Origin: Heliocidaris erythrogramma
Lineage: Eukaryota; Echinodermata; Echinoidea; Camarodonta; Echinometridae
DNA length: 64,000 nucleotides
Assembly: GCA_025617745.1 (NCBI GenBank)
Contig: CM046856.1
Span: forward strand, 44,197,049-44,261,048
Direction of reading: 5' to 3'
The position numbers and the translations under genes are program-made. The notes beneath the pieces are model-generated. The model ran no database searches. It was given only the letters and a program-made list of their open reading frames with translations, and was not told the DNA's origin. Below are positions 42,101 through 45,707 of this stretch, in pieces (the stretch's first letter is position 1; each line of letters begins with the position of its first letter).

Positions 42101-45100
42101 GAGATCCATGACTCAGGTTAGATATCAATATTATGTCCTATTTACCGGTATATTTCCTTTGTTTATACTTTTCTGTTAGTGCTACAAAAGGTACACCTTG
42201 TATCCATGATGGCGTACTTTTAAGAAACCAAATCTGTGGTAATTTCAGTATATAATGTATTTCTTTTTAGAAACTACATTTGGGATTATATTTAAGATTC
42301 ACTTCCCTATAGGCGATTTCTTGAAAGCCTTTGCTTATTGTGTCAGACTTAACCCATAGGAGACCTACAAGTAGCCCAAGAATAGGATGGAATCTTTTGA
42401 AATACCTGTATATGAAATGAAACTGTATCCAGTGTAGTGGGTCTAAGCCTGAACATTTTTAGCTCACCTGAGCCTAAGGCTCGAGTGAGCTATTGCGATG
42501 GAAATTTGTCCGTCGTCCGTCGTGCGTCGTGCGTCGTGCGTCGTCCGTTAACTTTTTACATTTTCATCTTCTTCTCCAAAACCCATGATCGGAATTCAAC
42601 CAAACTTGGTAGGAATCATCCTTAGGGGTAGGGGACCCAAAGTTGCTAAAATGGTACATGTGGCCCCCAGGGGGGCCCAGGGGGAGGGCCCCCAATTGTA
42701 AAAGCTATGTAAATTTCAAACATCTTCTTCTCCAGAACCAGGCATAGCTCAGACTTGGTATTGTGTATGGAGATACCTCTATAGATGAAGAATGAATGTT
42801 GTTCATGAAATTTCTCTGAGTGGCCCTATAGGGGCCCTGTGGGGGTAACATACTGGAGGGGGGGGGGGGCGCTGCCAGGCAAAATGTACATTCTGATCTT
42901 CTTCTCCAAAACACATTATCGGAATTCAACCAAACTTGGTAGGAATCATCCTTAGGGGTAGGGGACCCAAAGTTGCTAAAATGGTACATGTGGCCCCCAG
43001 GGGGCCCAGGGGGAAGGCCCCCAATTGTAAAAGCTATGTAAATTTCAAACATCTTCTTCTCAAGAACCAGGCAAAGCTCAGACTTGGTATTGTGTATGGA
43101 GATACCTCTATAGATGAAGAATGAATGTTGCTCATGAAATTTCTCTGAGTGGCCCTATAGGGGCCCTGTGGGGGTAACATACTGGAGGGGGGGGGGGGGG
43201 CGCTGCCAGGCAAAATGTACATTCTGATCTTCTTCTCCAAAACACATTATCGGAATTCAACCAAACTTGGTAGGAATCATCCTTAGTGGTAGGGGACCCA
43301 AAGTTGCTAAAATGGTACATGTGGCCCCCAGGGGGCCCAGGGGGGCCCAGGGGGAAGGCCCCCAATTGTAAAAGCTATGTAAATTTCAAACATCTTCTTC
43401 TCCAGAACCAGGCAAAGCTCAGACTTGGTATTGTGTATGGAGATACCTCTATAGATGAAGAATGAATGTTGTTCATGAAATTTCTCTGAGTGGCCCTATA
43501 GGGGCCCTGTGGGGGTAATATACTGGAGGGGGGCGCTGCCAGGCAAAATGTACATTCTGATCTTCTCAAAAACACATGATCGGAATTCAACCAAACTTGG
43601 TATGAATCATCCTTAGGGGTAGGGGACCCAAAGTTGCTAAAATGGTACATGTGGCCCCCAGGGGGCCCAGGGGGAGGGCCCCCAATTGTAAAAGATATGT
43701 AAATTTCAAACATCTTCTCCAGAACCAGGCATAGCTCAGACTTGGTATTGTGTATGGAGATACCTCTATAGATGAAGAAAGAATGAATGTTCATGAAACA
43801 CTGAGTGGCCCTATAGGGGCCCTGTGGGGGTAACATACTGGAAGGGGGGGGGGGCGCTACCAGGCGAAATGTACATTCTGATCTTCTCCAAAACACATGA
43901 TCGGAATTCAACCAAACTTGGTAGGAATCATCCTTAGGGGTAGGGGATCCAAAGTAGACCATGGGGGTGGGGGGGGGGGGGAATTATGTTAATTTCTAAC
44001 ATCATCTCATGTAAATTCTCCTAGTTGTTTCAATTTCTAACATATCTCCTGGTGGTGCTAGAGAGAACATGCACCAGATATGAATTGATCCACATCAGGT
44101 GAGCGTCGTGCCCCCTGGGGCTCTTGTTAGTATTTAAATGAAAGTAAAAAAGATCACAGGTAATGTGCATGCAGGTCATTTAAAATCTGCTTATGGATGA
44201 TAGGTACATGTAGTGTAGGTTACACTCTCTAATGAGAAAGGTACAGGCAGTTCTAAATAAAGATAATCATATTTGATTTATAGAAAAAAGGTAAGAGGCA
44301 TAAGTGACACTCCCATTTCTGCAGTAAAATAATACTTGTTTTATTTTTATTATTAGGGCCGCAAAGGAGCCAGGAATCAAACAGGACCTAATCCTGATAA
44401 TCAGAATAAAGGAGAAAGGTCTCAGCAGCCAAACAGAGGTCAAGGGCAAGCACACGGTCAGCAGCAGCCACAGCACCCACAGCACCACCAGGGTCAGGGG
44501 CGACCAAACCCCAGCAAGCAAGGTCGAAACCAGAACAGGCAGGAAAAGCCTCAAGATCAGCAAGGATCAAGGCAGGGTCAGCAAGGATCAAGGCAGGGTC
44601 AACAGGGATCAAAACAAGGCCCTGGGTCACAGCAAGGTCAACGCCCACAAGATCAAAGGCCCCAAAGTCAGAGGTCTCAAGGTCAAGGTCAAAGGCAAGG
44701 TCAAAGGCAGGGTCAGCAGCAACAGCAGCAGAGGAATGGAAACGAGGAGCAGGACGGACAGAGGAAGGACAATCGAAATGCTAAGAGGCGACAGAATCGC
44801 AAGCAGAAAGAGCGTAAGCAATTAGACGCTGATGAAATGTCAAATCCTCAGGCTTCAAATGTCACCTGTGGCTCTGATGATAAGCCAGAAGAGAAGCAAG
44901 TAGATGAAAGGACAAGTATAAGTAGTAATGTGCCTGTCTCGGTGTCATCCGAAGCTGATACTCCTCAACCCAGTAAGGACCCTGAAGTGGTTCCAGTGCC
45001 AGTGGAGACCAGACAAGATAAGCAAGAGATTAAGCAAGACTCAGTAATTGATAGTCATGTGAAGAAGGATGTGAATCCTGTAGAAAAGCCTGAACCTCTT

Positions 45101-45415
45101 CATTCCAATGATATGGACAGTGGCAAATTAAATGGAAAGGTGAAGGAAGAAGAGCATGAGCCAAAGTTGACCAATGGACCTTTGATGAAGAATGGCGATG
45201 TCAACATGAACGGGGATATCAAAATCAACGGGGATGTGCCCCATGTGAACGGAGATATTGTTCCTGAAGATAAAGTCATTGGTGACACAGAGGTGCCGCT
45301 TCCACAAAGAGAGATCAAGTCGCGCCGCTCACAGAAGATTGTAGAGGTAGTGAAAGAAACAAGCACTCTTAACGGAGTTGCCGATTTGAGCCATCAGGGT
45401 GAGAAAATGGAGTAA
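3015..45415 (+). CDS. SPATS2: SPATS2/SPATS2L-family protein, 11 exons, start codon not in view
   Basis: Exons: 3015-3112, 7999-8107, 16134-16186, 24220-24316, 33041-33319, 35144-35299, 36850-37034, 37772-37891, 40444-40524, 41853-42116, 44357-45415 (TAA). All junctions are GT-AG and phases agree, giving about 833 residues plus a missing N-terminus. Domains in order: UBA-like helical segment (VLVLQYHEGNVEKAIQSFME, then LNEWRSHSKKGK), Lys/Arg-rich linker, Arg/Gly-rich region, the SPATS2 core (ERSTKDLHRTSIALTRHK to RFTWNPDQLIE, largely coiled coil), a Ser-rich stretch, and a long Gln/Gly-rich then acidic tail. Core and N-terminus follow vertebrate SPATS2/SPATS2L. Those are about 550 aa, so the tail here is unusually long. 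Human SPATS2L is reported in stress granules and nucleoli; RNA-associated function here is inference. Orthology to SPATS2 versus SPATS2L is probably pre-duplication. Confidence 0.9.
3113..4639 (+). other. SPATS2 intron a-b, first part
   Basis: Contains a G run at about 3225, C/A runs near 3810, and otherwise unremarkable AT-rich sequence. The small open frames at 4022-4553 overlap each other on both strands, resemble nothing known, and are not supported as genes. Confidence 0.5.
4640..4975 (+). repeat. Dispersed retroelement-like repeat with (CAAA)n
   Basis: The words GGTCAAAAGTTCAAGGTCACA and AATCCGTTCACCCGTTCTC, followed by ACAAACAAACAAACAAAC, resemble a repeat tail common in marine invertebrate genomes (recognition from memory). 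Two partial copies of CTTTCCTGTCACT(C/T)TCTGAAC lie inside. Probably a SINE or LINE 3' end; boundaries approximate. Confidence 0.5.
5112..5176. repeat. Inverted repeat GAGCCAGAAGG...CCTTCTGGCTC
   Basis: Arms of about 20 bases (GAGCCAGAAGGGTATTAACTC and its near complement) surround a loop of about 22 bases. Related sequences occur near 17173-17225, 21383-21412 and 36558-36595, so it belongs to a dispersed family. Confidence 0.7.
5178..7749 (+). other. SPATS2 intron a-b, middle part
   Basis: No exon or RNA gene recognised. TACATGTA-type words recur. About 7190-7320 resembles the repeat at 56716-57378 (words such as AAGAAAGTTATGAATT and ACAAATTGGCAACTC). Confidence 0.4.
7750..7866 (+). pseudogene. 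Decayed duplicate of SPATS2 exon b
   Basis: In one frame this reads IARVQEVVPTRSRD...LQYREGNVEKSILSF and then a TAA stop. The functional exon 7999-8107 reads IARVLEVVTSRSRD...LQYHEGNVEKAIQSFME. The copy lacks an AG acceptor directly before ATT, carries an expanded CATGTACATGTACATG run in the middle, and has a stop codon in place of the donor. It lies about 130 bp upstream of the real exon in the same orientation. It is best read as a tandem exon duplication that has decayed. Confidence 0.85.
7999..8107 (+). CDS. SPATS2: SPATS2 coding exon b, UBA-like segment
   Basis: Encodes IARVLEVVTSRSRDDV through IQSFME plus the first base of an Asp codon. It aligns with human SPATS2 INAVRAIVPNKSNNEIILVLQHFD...KTVQAFMEG. 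The pattern of hydrophobic positions fits the UBA-like helical fold assigned to this family. Acceptor TTTTTTCTTCAG, donor GAAG/GTATTG. Confidence 0.93.
8108..9676 (+). other. SPATS2 intron b-c, first part
   Basis: Nothing coding seen. It includes (GATTT)n-like sequence right after the donor (8117-8138) and a G run near 8634-8652. TACATGTAC words are frequent. Confidence 0.5.
9677..10050. repeat. Fold-back repeat with internal G run
   Basis: The left side has GGTTCACACG and CTTGTAGTTTCAAAACTTTA; the right side has CCGTGTGAACCC and TAAAGTTTTGAAACTACAAG, the inverse. A run of about 19 G lies in the left arm near 9817. The palindromic arrangement suggests a non-autonomous DNA element; ends are approximate. 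Confidence 0.6.
10051..11006 (+). other. SPATS2 intron b-c, unassigned
   Basis: AT-rich, with scattered TACATGTAC words. No gene or clear repeat was recognised. Confidence 0.5.
11007..12393. mobile_element. TIR element containing three 357-bp tandem units
   Basis: The left end reads TGTATATCGTCGTTGAATTC then ACGAAGTGGCACAA. The right end, read inward on the other strand, is TGTACATCATCGCTGAATTC then ACGAGGTGGCACAA, so the TIR is about 34 bp. The core TTCACGARGTGGCACAA recurs in both orientations inside every internal unit, which suggests multiple terminus-like sites. No transposase was recognised, and the superfamily and target duplication could not be settled. Confidence 0.7.
11095..12165. 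repeat. Tandem array, 3 x 357 bp
   Basis: The word CATCTAGTCCTACTACCATC begins at 11095, 11452 and 11809, an exact 357-bp period. Units 2 and 3 are nearly identical; unit 1 is more diverged (for example TTATCACTTAACG against TTATCACATGTATAACG). The matching open frames on both strands in each unit are by-products of the repetition. Confidence 0.95.
12437..12535 (+). repeat. Local duplication, copy 1
   Basis: Contains AAAGACTATAATAATTGTCT, then GTGTGCAAGATAT and GAGCATTGACTTT, repeated with moderate divergence at 13517-13602 in the same orientation about 1.08 kb away. Confidence 0.75.
12768..12916. repeat. 25-bp minisatellite, about 6 units
   Basis: The unit TTGCGATAAATTACAACTTG plus AGCGG repeats head to tail with single-base variants (ACTTGTGCGG, ACATGAGCAG). 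It is not CRISPR-like because there are no unique spacers. Confidence 0.95.
12917..14542 (+). other. SPATS2 intron b-c, unassigned
   Basis: Apart from the second copy of the local duplication (13517-13602) and a G run at 13789-13801, nothing was recognised. A cluster of TACATGTACATGTAC words lies at 14448-14490. Confidence 0.5.
13517..13602 (+). repeat. Local duplication, copy 2
   Basis: Partner of 12437-12535; it shares AAAGACTATAATAATTGTCT, GTGTGCAAGATAT and the following T-rich end. Confidence 0.75.
14543..14897 (+). repeat. Dispersed ~340-bp repeat family, copy 1
   Basis: Shares with the other copies, in order, AAAGATAAAGTAGAGTTCTGG, GATTGACTTAATCTC, the CGAACATTTCAGCTATTTCT region, GAGCAATCCTTTTCAGGGG and GAATGAGAAAGCTTACAAAT. 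Other copies: 16731-17072, 30868-31144 (inverted), 37940-38382, 63947-64000. No terminal repeats or coding frame were identified; a SINE or MITE is possible. Confidence 0.75.
14898..16133 (+). other. SPATS2 intron b-c, last part
   Basis: No recognisable feature beyond short T runs. It ends with the TTTCCTTGCCAG acceptor of exon c. Confidence 0.5.
16134..16186 (+). CDS. SPATS2: SPATS2 coding exon c
   Basis: A short exon encoding GAKTVLNEWRSHSKKGK, with the first codon (Asp) shared with exon b. Human SPATS2 has SASEVLKEWTVTGKKKNKKKK at this place, so the Trp and basic run are conserved. The donor AAG/GTAAGT is a perfect consensus. Confidence 0.92.
16731..17072 (+). repeat. Dispersed ~340-bp repeat family, copy 2
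   Basis: Same orientation and word order as copy 1 (GATAAAGTTGAGTTCTGGTC ... GGGCCTGAACATTTCATC ... AATGAGAAAGATTACAAAT). Confidence 0.75.
17073..18727 (+). other. SPATS2 intron c-d, unassigned
   Basis: It contains a diverged copy of the GAGCCAGAAGG hairpin family (17173-17225). No exon was recognised; the frames at 17396-17645 and 17873-18085 have no known similarity. Confidence 0.45.
18728..19590 (-). mobile_element. Tc1/mariner-like element with ~200-bp inverted repeats
   Basis: Flanked by TA (18726-18727, 19591-19592). The left arm begins AAACCCTCCAAAAAAAGTTG and the right arm ends CAAACTTTTTGAGGGGTTT. The arms extend about 200 bp each (GTGTGTTTATTCCTCTTTAA and its inverse; GATTTTGCAGTCATGGAATG and its inverse). 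The centre carries a transposase N-terminal remnant on the minus strand. At 863 bp it is too short to be autonomous. Confidence 0.85.
19009..19185 (-). pseudogene. Tc1-like transposase N-terminal HTH remnant
   Basis: Read on the minus strand from the ATG at 19185: MPRLTNVEKAWAIGQIEDG then VLQKDVAARFGV, then after two in-frame stops ISKWKTKF and ETGNVKDRPRSRR. The ETGxVxDRPRS motif and the preceding helix-turn-helix are typical of Tc1/Tc3-type transposases (family knowledge). The catalytic DDE region is absent. Confidence 0.85.
19622..20655. mobile_element. Fold-back element with TTTTCGCG ends
   Basis: The left end has CTGTAAACGCTGTTATTTTC then GCG. The right end has CGCGAAAATTAATGTACC and finishes ATTTACAGT. 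An internal inverse pair is AGAGAGCTGTAAATAGAAGG (19740-19759) and CCTTCTATTTACAGCTCC (20411-20428), followed by opposite-strand copies of ACACACGC-rich sequence. It is related in its ends to the MITE at 34451-34637. No transposase was found. Confidence 0.55.
20730..20779. repeat. Short tandem repeat CCTGCTTTTTACATAT x3
   Basis: Three head-to-tail copies of a 16-17-base unit; the last is shortened to CCCTCTTTTTACATAT. Confidence 0.85.
20783..22288 (+). other. SPATS2 intron c-d, unassigned
   Basis: A 151-residue open frame (20795-21250) is the longest here but contains no motif that I recognise. The phrase CCAAGATGGCCGCCGCACAT near 21152 is typical of dispersed repeats. 21383-21412 is a fragment of the GAGCCAGAAGG hairpin family. 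Confidence 0.4.
22289..22539. mobile_element. MITE with TTAACCCCT ends
   Basis: The left end TTAACCCCTTCCATGC and the right end GCATGGTAGGGGTTAA form a 16-bp inverted repeat with one mismatch, 250 bp apart. No coding capacity. Superfamily not determined. Confidence 0.7.
22540..23850 (+). other. SPATS2 intron c-d, unassigned
   Basis: It includes a purine-rich GAGA/AAGA stretch at 23042-23100, then a C run and an A run (23102-23130). No exon was recognised. Confidence 0.5.
23851..24042 (+). mobile_element. tRNA-derived SINE fragment
   Basis: TAGATCAGTGGTCT resembles a pol III A box and GGTTCAAAACC fits the B-box consensus GGTTCRANNCC, about 30 bases apart as in tRNA genes. The downstream CCCTTGGTAAGGCATCAATC body is not tRNA-like, so this is a SINE rather than a tRNA gene. 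Ends approximate. Confidence 0.65.
24220..24316 (+). CDS. SPATS2: SPATS2 coding exon d, basic linker
   Basis: Encodes SGRNKKKKRGPDQTQDEKPS then an Ala run and ANKT. The Lys cluster corresponds to the KKKNKKKKN stretch after the UBA-like domain of vertebrate SPATS2 and may act as a nuclear/nucleolar signal or RNA contact (inference). The four consecutive Ala codons are all GCT. The final base begins a Gly codon completed in exon e. Confidence 0.88.
24452..24592. mobile_element. MITE with AAAGAGGTTTATCTAA ends, copy 1
   Basis: The ends AAAGAGGTTTATCTAAAATC and GGGTTAGATAAACCTCTTT are inverted repeats. The interior has CCATGGTTTAAACC and AGGACATGTGCGCACTAC. A second, inverted copy lies at 37085-37214. 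Confidence 0.75.
24593..26011 (+). other. SPATS2 intron d-e, unassigned
   Basis: It has a short TTAGGG-like stretch at 24641-24675 and an A run at 24690. No exon was recognised. Confidence 0.45.
26012..26221. repeat. Long imperfect palindrome, about 95-bp arms
   Basis: The left arm runs GAAGAGAGACAT, CTGAAGCTTTTCGTCTTGCA, AAGCCAAAATTGAACAATAT, GAAGCTAAAG. The right arm is the inverse (CTTTAGCTTC ... TGCAAGACGAAAAGCTTCAG, ATGTCTCTCTTC). The centre is about 15 bases around AACAAAGCGCGC. The right arm has a roughly 15-base extra piece. It could extrude as a cruciform. Confidence 0.9.
26471..26588. repeat. 118-bp tandem duplication, copy 1 (empty site)
   Basis: It runs from GTATACAGCACTATTAAGG to GTTTGTAAATAAAACG and is repeated directly at 26589-27097, where the second copy is split by a MITE. 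Here the target reads ATTAAGGAATAGTG with a single TTAA (26484-26487). Confidence 0.93.
26589..27097. repeat. 118-bp tandem duplication, copy 2 (filled site)
   Basis: It starts GTATACAGCACTATTAA, is interrupted by the MITE body 26606-26994, and resumes TTAAGGAATAGTGTCTATCC. Small differences from copy 1 (CCACACAG against CCACAAAG, CATAAGCA against CATGAGCA) show that the duplication is not brand new. Confidence 0.93.
26606..26994. mobile_element. TTAA-flanked MITE (Kolobok/T2-like)
   Basis: TTAA lies on each side (26602-26605, 26995-26998), with about 30-bp terminal inverted repeats starting AGGCATTCAGTAACTTTGTG. Comparison with the empty site 26484-26487 proves a TTAA target duplication. 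TTAAAGG termini are known for T2/Kolobok MITEs in Xenopus; piggyBac also uses TTAA but has different ends. Confidence 0.9.
27504..27562. repeat. CCCCAC/CCCCAT microsatellite
   Basis: Repeated CCCCCATCCCCACC and CCCCCACACCCA units, followed about 50 bases later by T and G runs. Confidence 0.9.
28183..29060. repeat. Diverged tandem repeat, 3 units of ~210-250 bp
   Basis: Units share CTGTTCACACTGCACA (or GTTTACACTGCACA), TGAGCACCACA, ACAAAGACAATATT, CGAAGTCC and CTTGATCTCAA in order, starting near 28183, 28600 and 28848. The first unit is lengthened by the MITE at 28350-28553, which splits GTGAAGTCC from TATATTTCCTGG. Confidence 0.8.
28350..28553. mobile_element. MITE with CAGCCTTGGAAAAAATTATT ends
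   Basis: The left end CAGCCTTGGAAAAAATTATT followed by AGACCAAG is inverted at the right end (CTTGGTCTAATAATTTTTTC then CATGGCTG). 204 bp with no coding capacity. The termini resemble Tc1/mariner-type non-autonomous elements (inference). Confidence 0.85.
29061..33040 (+). other. SPATS2 intron d-e, last part
   Basis: No exon seen. Contents: a 31-bp tandem duplication CGACACTAAC...CATCAGGGGTC (29867-29920), an inverted copy of the dispersed 340-bp repeat (30868-31144), and at 31892 a TTAAAGGGGAAATC start resembling the TTAA family whose other end was not found. A TATATATAT run followed by T and G runs lies at 32719-32755. Confidence 0.5.
30868..31144 (-). repeat. Dispersed ~340-bp repeat family, copy 3 (inverted)
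   Basis: Reverse-complement order of the family words: CTTTGAAAAGGATTGCTCTT, then AGAAATAGCTAAAATGTTCA, CCTCACAGTATACGCC and GACCAGAACTCAACTTTATC. Confidence 0.75.
33041..33319 (+). CDS. SPATS2: SPATS2 coding exon e, Arg/Gly-rich region
   Basis: It encodes a Pro/Gln/Ser-rich start (SAPPTSRPYRPPSTQQPRQY) and then an Arg/Gly/Asp-rich stretch with DGDYSRGR twice in tandem, followed by RGHPGEGRGGDSTRPGR. RG/RGG-type sequences usually bind RNA or are methylated (general knowledge). The two DGDYSRGR units come from identical 24-bp copies at 33166-33213. Vertebrate SPATS2 is not strongly similar here. Confidence 0.85.
33166..33213 (+). repeat. Coding 24-bp tandem duplication in SPATS2
   Basis: Two copies of GATGGGGACTACAGTCGAGG plus CAGR, identical apart from the last base, adding eight residues (DGDYSRGR). 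Confidence 0.95.
33671..34075. repeat. ~97-bp minisatellite, 4 units
   Basis: The word CAAATGAATGAAG recurs at 33684, 33781, 33881 and (diverged) 33977. Each unit also carries GGCGCGTAAC and GGATAATRTACAACCCAAAT. The last unit is the most diverged. It lies in intron e-f. Confidence 0.85.
34451..34637. mobile_element. 187-bp MITE, TACTGTATAAGC ends
   Basis: TACTGTATAAGCTAATATTT then TTGCG at the left is inverted at the right (CGCAAAAATTTCAGCTTATACAGTA). CGCGAAATTTGCGG is found inside. A TA duplication is possible but overlaps the terminus. Confidence 0.85.
35144..35299 (+). CDS. SPATS2: SPATS2 coding exon f
   Basis: Encodes KQRPDKGHRSHEPSPLDEMV through the AAKAKKL end. It leads into the conserved core; vertebrate proteins have a Ser-rich segment and LATSKKLSSNIEKSVKD at this point, so AKAKKL is the junction. 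Acceptor TTTGTACAG, donor TTAG/GTAGGT. Confidence 0.9.
35910..36525. repeat. CpG-rich fold-back element, ~150-bp arms
   Basis: The left arm (about 35925-36077) has CCTTTTGACAAGGC, GTGACTTGGC, GAGACTAGCCG, GATCGAGCGAC and GGCCTTTTGGAACCT. The right arm (about 36371-36520) has all of them inverted. GC and CpG content is clearly higher than in the surrounding intron, which hints at a recently arrived or unmethylated element (inference). The open frames on both strands show no recognisable protein. Confidence 0.75.
36850..37034 (+). CDS. SPATS2: SPATS2 coding exon g, conserved core
   Basis: Encodes AVLERSTKDLHRTSIALTRH and KAMLQDKLDQSEKSIPKAFE through LTNNFLEVK. This aligns with human IEKSVKDLQRCTVSLARYRV...KKMKQAFAELESCLMDREVALLAEMDKVK, the most diagnostic part of the SPATS2-like family (Pfam SPATS2-like, formerly DUF1387). 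Heptad-like spacing supports a coiled coil. Confidence 0.96.
37085..37214. mobile_element. MITE with AAAGAGGTTTATCTAA ends, copy 2
   Basis: Inverted and diverged relative to 24452-24592: it ends AAGATAAACCTCTTCCGTGA and carries GCGCATGTCCTCATG and GGTTTAAACCTCTA. It lies 50 bases after the exon g donor. Confidence 0.65.
37772..37891 (+). CDS. SPATS2: SPATS2 coding exon h, coiled coil
   Basis: Exactly 40 codons: QEATEMLEAREEQAKELERK then THRAATMSEEQVQELRAEIK. Human SPATS2 has AEAMEILLSRQKKAELLKKMTHVAVQMSEEQLVELRADIK. Acceptor TTACATATGCAG, donor AAG/GTGAGA. Confidence 0.96.
37940..38382 (+). repeat. Dispersed ~340-bp repeat family, copy 4, with Tc1-end insertion
   Basis: The family words (AAAGTACAGATCATG, GTGTATACTGTGAGATTTTG, TTGACTTAATCTTGCTGA, GGGGACATTTCTACT, AATGAGAAAGCTCACAAAT) are interrupted after CCACAGAAA by TACAGTGCTGGTCAAAAGTT then TTGG (38131 onward). 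That is a typical Tc1/mariner terminus; its far end was not identified. Confidence 0.65.
38730..39498 (+). mobile_element. 5'-truncated CR1/L2-type LINE, ORF2 C-terminus
   Basis: An open frame at 38743-39414 reads LGVMFDS, ICRSVRYQLHNIGFIQKYLS, LISSCLDFGNALLFN, LQNAAARIVTLSTKRTHISP and LQSLHWLPVKYRI, the end of a reverse-transcriptase polyprotein of the CR1/L2 group (family knowledge). Between about 39313 and 39362 the expected LWNSLPEDIKKVHN appears in another frame, so two compensating indels have broken it. The 3' end has GCGCCTTGAGCAC and an (ATT)n tail, typical of these LINEs. It is inserted in sense orientation in SPATS2 intron h-i. Confidence 0.88.
40215..40365 (+). repeat. Degenerate telomere-like TTAGGG array
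   Basis: About 20 imperfect units: TTAGGG, GTAGGG, GTCAGGG, ATTAGGG and similar, in one orientation, interrupted once by GTGTTTCGGCCCTAG. TTAGGG is the ancestral metazoan telomere repeat, so this is an interstitial telomere-like block or a GGGTTAG-type minisatellite. Confidence 0.85.
40444..40524 (+). CDS. SPATS2: SPATS2 coding exon i, end of core
   Basis: 27 codons: QFVSDRKVDEEIGKALRFTW then NPDQLIE. Human SPATS2: HFVSERKYDEDLGRVARFTCDVETLKK. Acceptor TTTGATCTAG, donor GAG/GTAAGA. Confidence 0.95.
40549..40865. mobile_element. Fold-back MITE, GGCCCGTATTCTGA ends, unit 1
   Basis: The left end GGCCCGTATTCTGAACTCCG followed by AACTTAAACCATGG is inverted at the right (CCATGGCTTAAGTTAAACCG ... 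CTCAGAATACGGGCC). It starts 25 bases after the exon i donor. Confidence 0.8.
40866..41093. mobile_element. Fold-back MITE, related diverged units 2-3
   Basis: Directly abutting unit 1: GGCCAGTATTCTGAAGTACG, an internal inverse TTAAACCGGAGTTCAGAAT, then TTAAACCAGAGTTCAGAATA and TGGGCC. It appears to be a tandem or nested insertion of the same family. Confidence 0.65.
41853..42116 (+). CDS. SPATS2: SPATS2 coding exon j, Ser-rich region
   Basis: 88 codons: LIKNFGEVVPVQHHYTNRRP, then SISSLSSINTISRTTSLSED and ADFAAKLQRSMTQ. Human SPATS2 continues the core with SIDSFGQVSHPKNSYSTRSRCSSVTS, so the K-x-FG-V motif and the Ser/Arg tract match. Serines followed by Pro or preceded by basic residues (LSPRP, RRPSIS) are possible phosphosites (inference). 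Confidence 0.94.
42459..44128. mobile_element. TIR element with 4-5 tandem 330-bp units
   Basis: It starts AGCTCACCTGAGCC and ends near CACATCAGGTGAGCGTCGTG, a partial inverted repeat. The marker GGAATTCAACCAAACTTGGT begins at 42591, 42921, 43252, 43582 and 43913, a 330-331-bp period. Each unit has paired GGGGCCC-rich motifs and a G run. A (CGTCGTG)n stretch lies at 42508-42548. Similar AGCTCACCTGAGC elements are widespread in marine invertebrates (memory). Antisense open frames in it are repeat artefacts. Confidence 0.85.
44357..45415 (+). CDS. SPATS2: SPATS2 terminal coding exon, Gln/Gly-rich and acidic tail
   Basis: Encodes 352 residues ending QGEKME and TAA. The first part is rich in Gln, Gly, Arg and Pro (RSQQPNRGQGQAHG; GSRQGQQ repeated; a QQQQQQR run), then a basic patch NRNAKRRQNRKQKERK. 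The remainder is Glu/Asp/Ser/Val-rich with four NGD units (KNGDVNMNGDIKINGDVPHV) and a basic REIKSRRSQK near the end. Predicted disordered. Such Gln/Gly-rich sequence often promotes condensate assembly, fitting the stress-granule location reported for human SPATS2L (inference). The exon has no close counterpart in the vertebrate proteins. Confidence 0.9.
   Translation, partial: GRKGARNQTGPNPDNQNKGERSQQPNRGQGQAHGQQQPQHPQHHQGQGRPNPSKQGRNQNRQEKPQDQQGSRQGQQGSRQGQQGSKQGPGSQQGQRPQDQRPQSQRSQGQGQRQGQRQGQQQQQQRNGNEEQDGQRKDNRNAKRRQNRKQKERKQLDADEMSNPQASNVTCGSDDKPEEKQVDERTSISSNVPVSVSSEADTPQPSKDPEVVPVPVETRQDKQEIKQDSVIDSHVKKDVNPVEKPEPLHSNDMDSGKLNGKVKEEEHEPKLTNGPLMKNGDVNMNGDIKINGDVPHVNGDIVPEDKVIGDTEVPLPQREIKSRRSQKIVEVVKETSTLNGVADLSHQGEKME
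44555..44625 (+). repeat. Coding 21-bp minisatellite (GSRQGQQ)
   Basis: About three tandem copies of GGATCAAGGCAGGGTCAGCA plus A, the third with several substitutions, giving QQGSRQG repeats in the SPATS2 tail. Confidence 0.9.
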
Positions 45416-45701
45416 AAGTTGGTTGATTCAATCCAGCAAGACAAGCTGACCAAATACAGGGAATTAAATACCCTCAAAACAATTACCTGAACTAAGGCTT
45501 CTTACTCATTGAAAATTTCATGATAAAGAGAGTACATGCATTGCTGTAGGGGTCGCTCAATACCAAAAAAAAAATGGACCTATTTTCAAGCCTAGTGATT
45601 ATACAATGATTGATGAAACTGAAAGTTTTGCTTTGGGCAGTCATGAATTATTATCAAAAATGCTATTTTAATATTAGGAGTGATTCAGCATTTTTGGATG
45701 A

Positions 45702-45707
45702 AATAAA
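45702..45707 (+). other. Candidate poly(A) signal AATAAA (proximal)
   Basis: The first AATAAA after the SPATS2 stop codon, 287 bases downstream. No strong GT-rich element follows, so support is weak. Confidence 0.3.

Noticed and set aside
42705..43962. Several antisense open frames with similar sequences
   Set aside because: They are the same frame repeated in the 330-bp tandem units, so repetition explains the apparent family.
44267..44821. Minus-strand hydrophobic frames with possible membrane segments
   Set aside because: They are the complement of the Gln/Gly-rich SPATS2 terminal exon; CAG/GGT codons read backwards give Leu/Thr-rich sequence.
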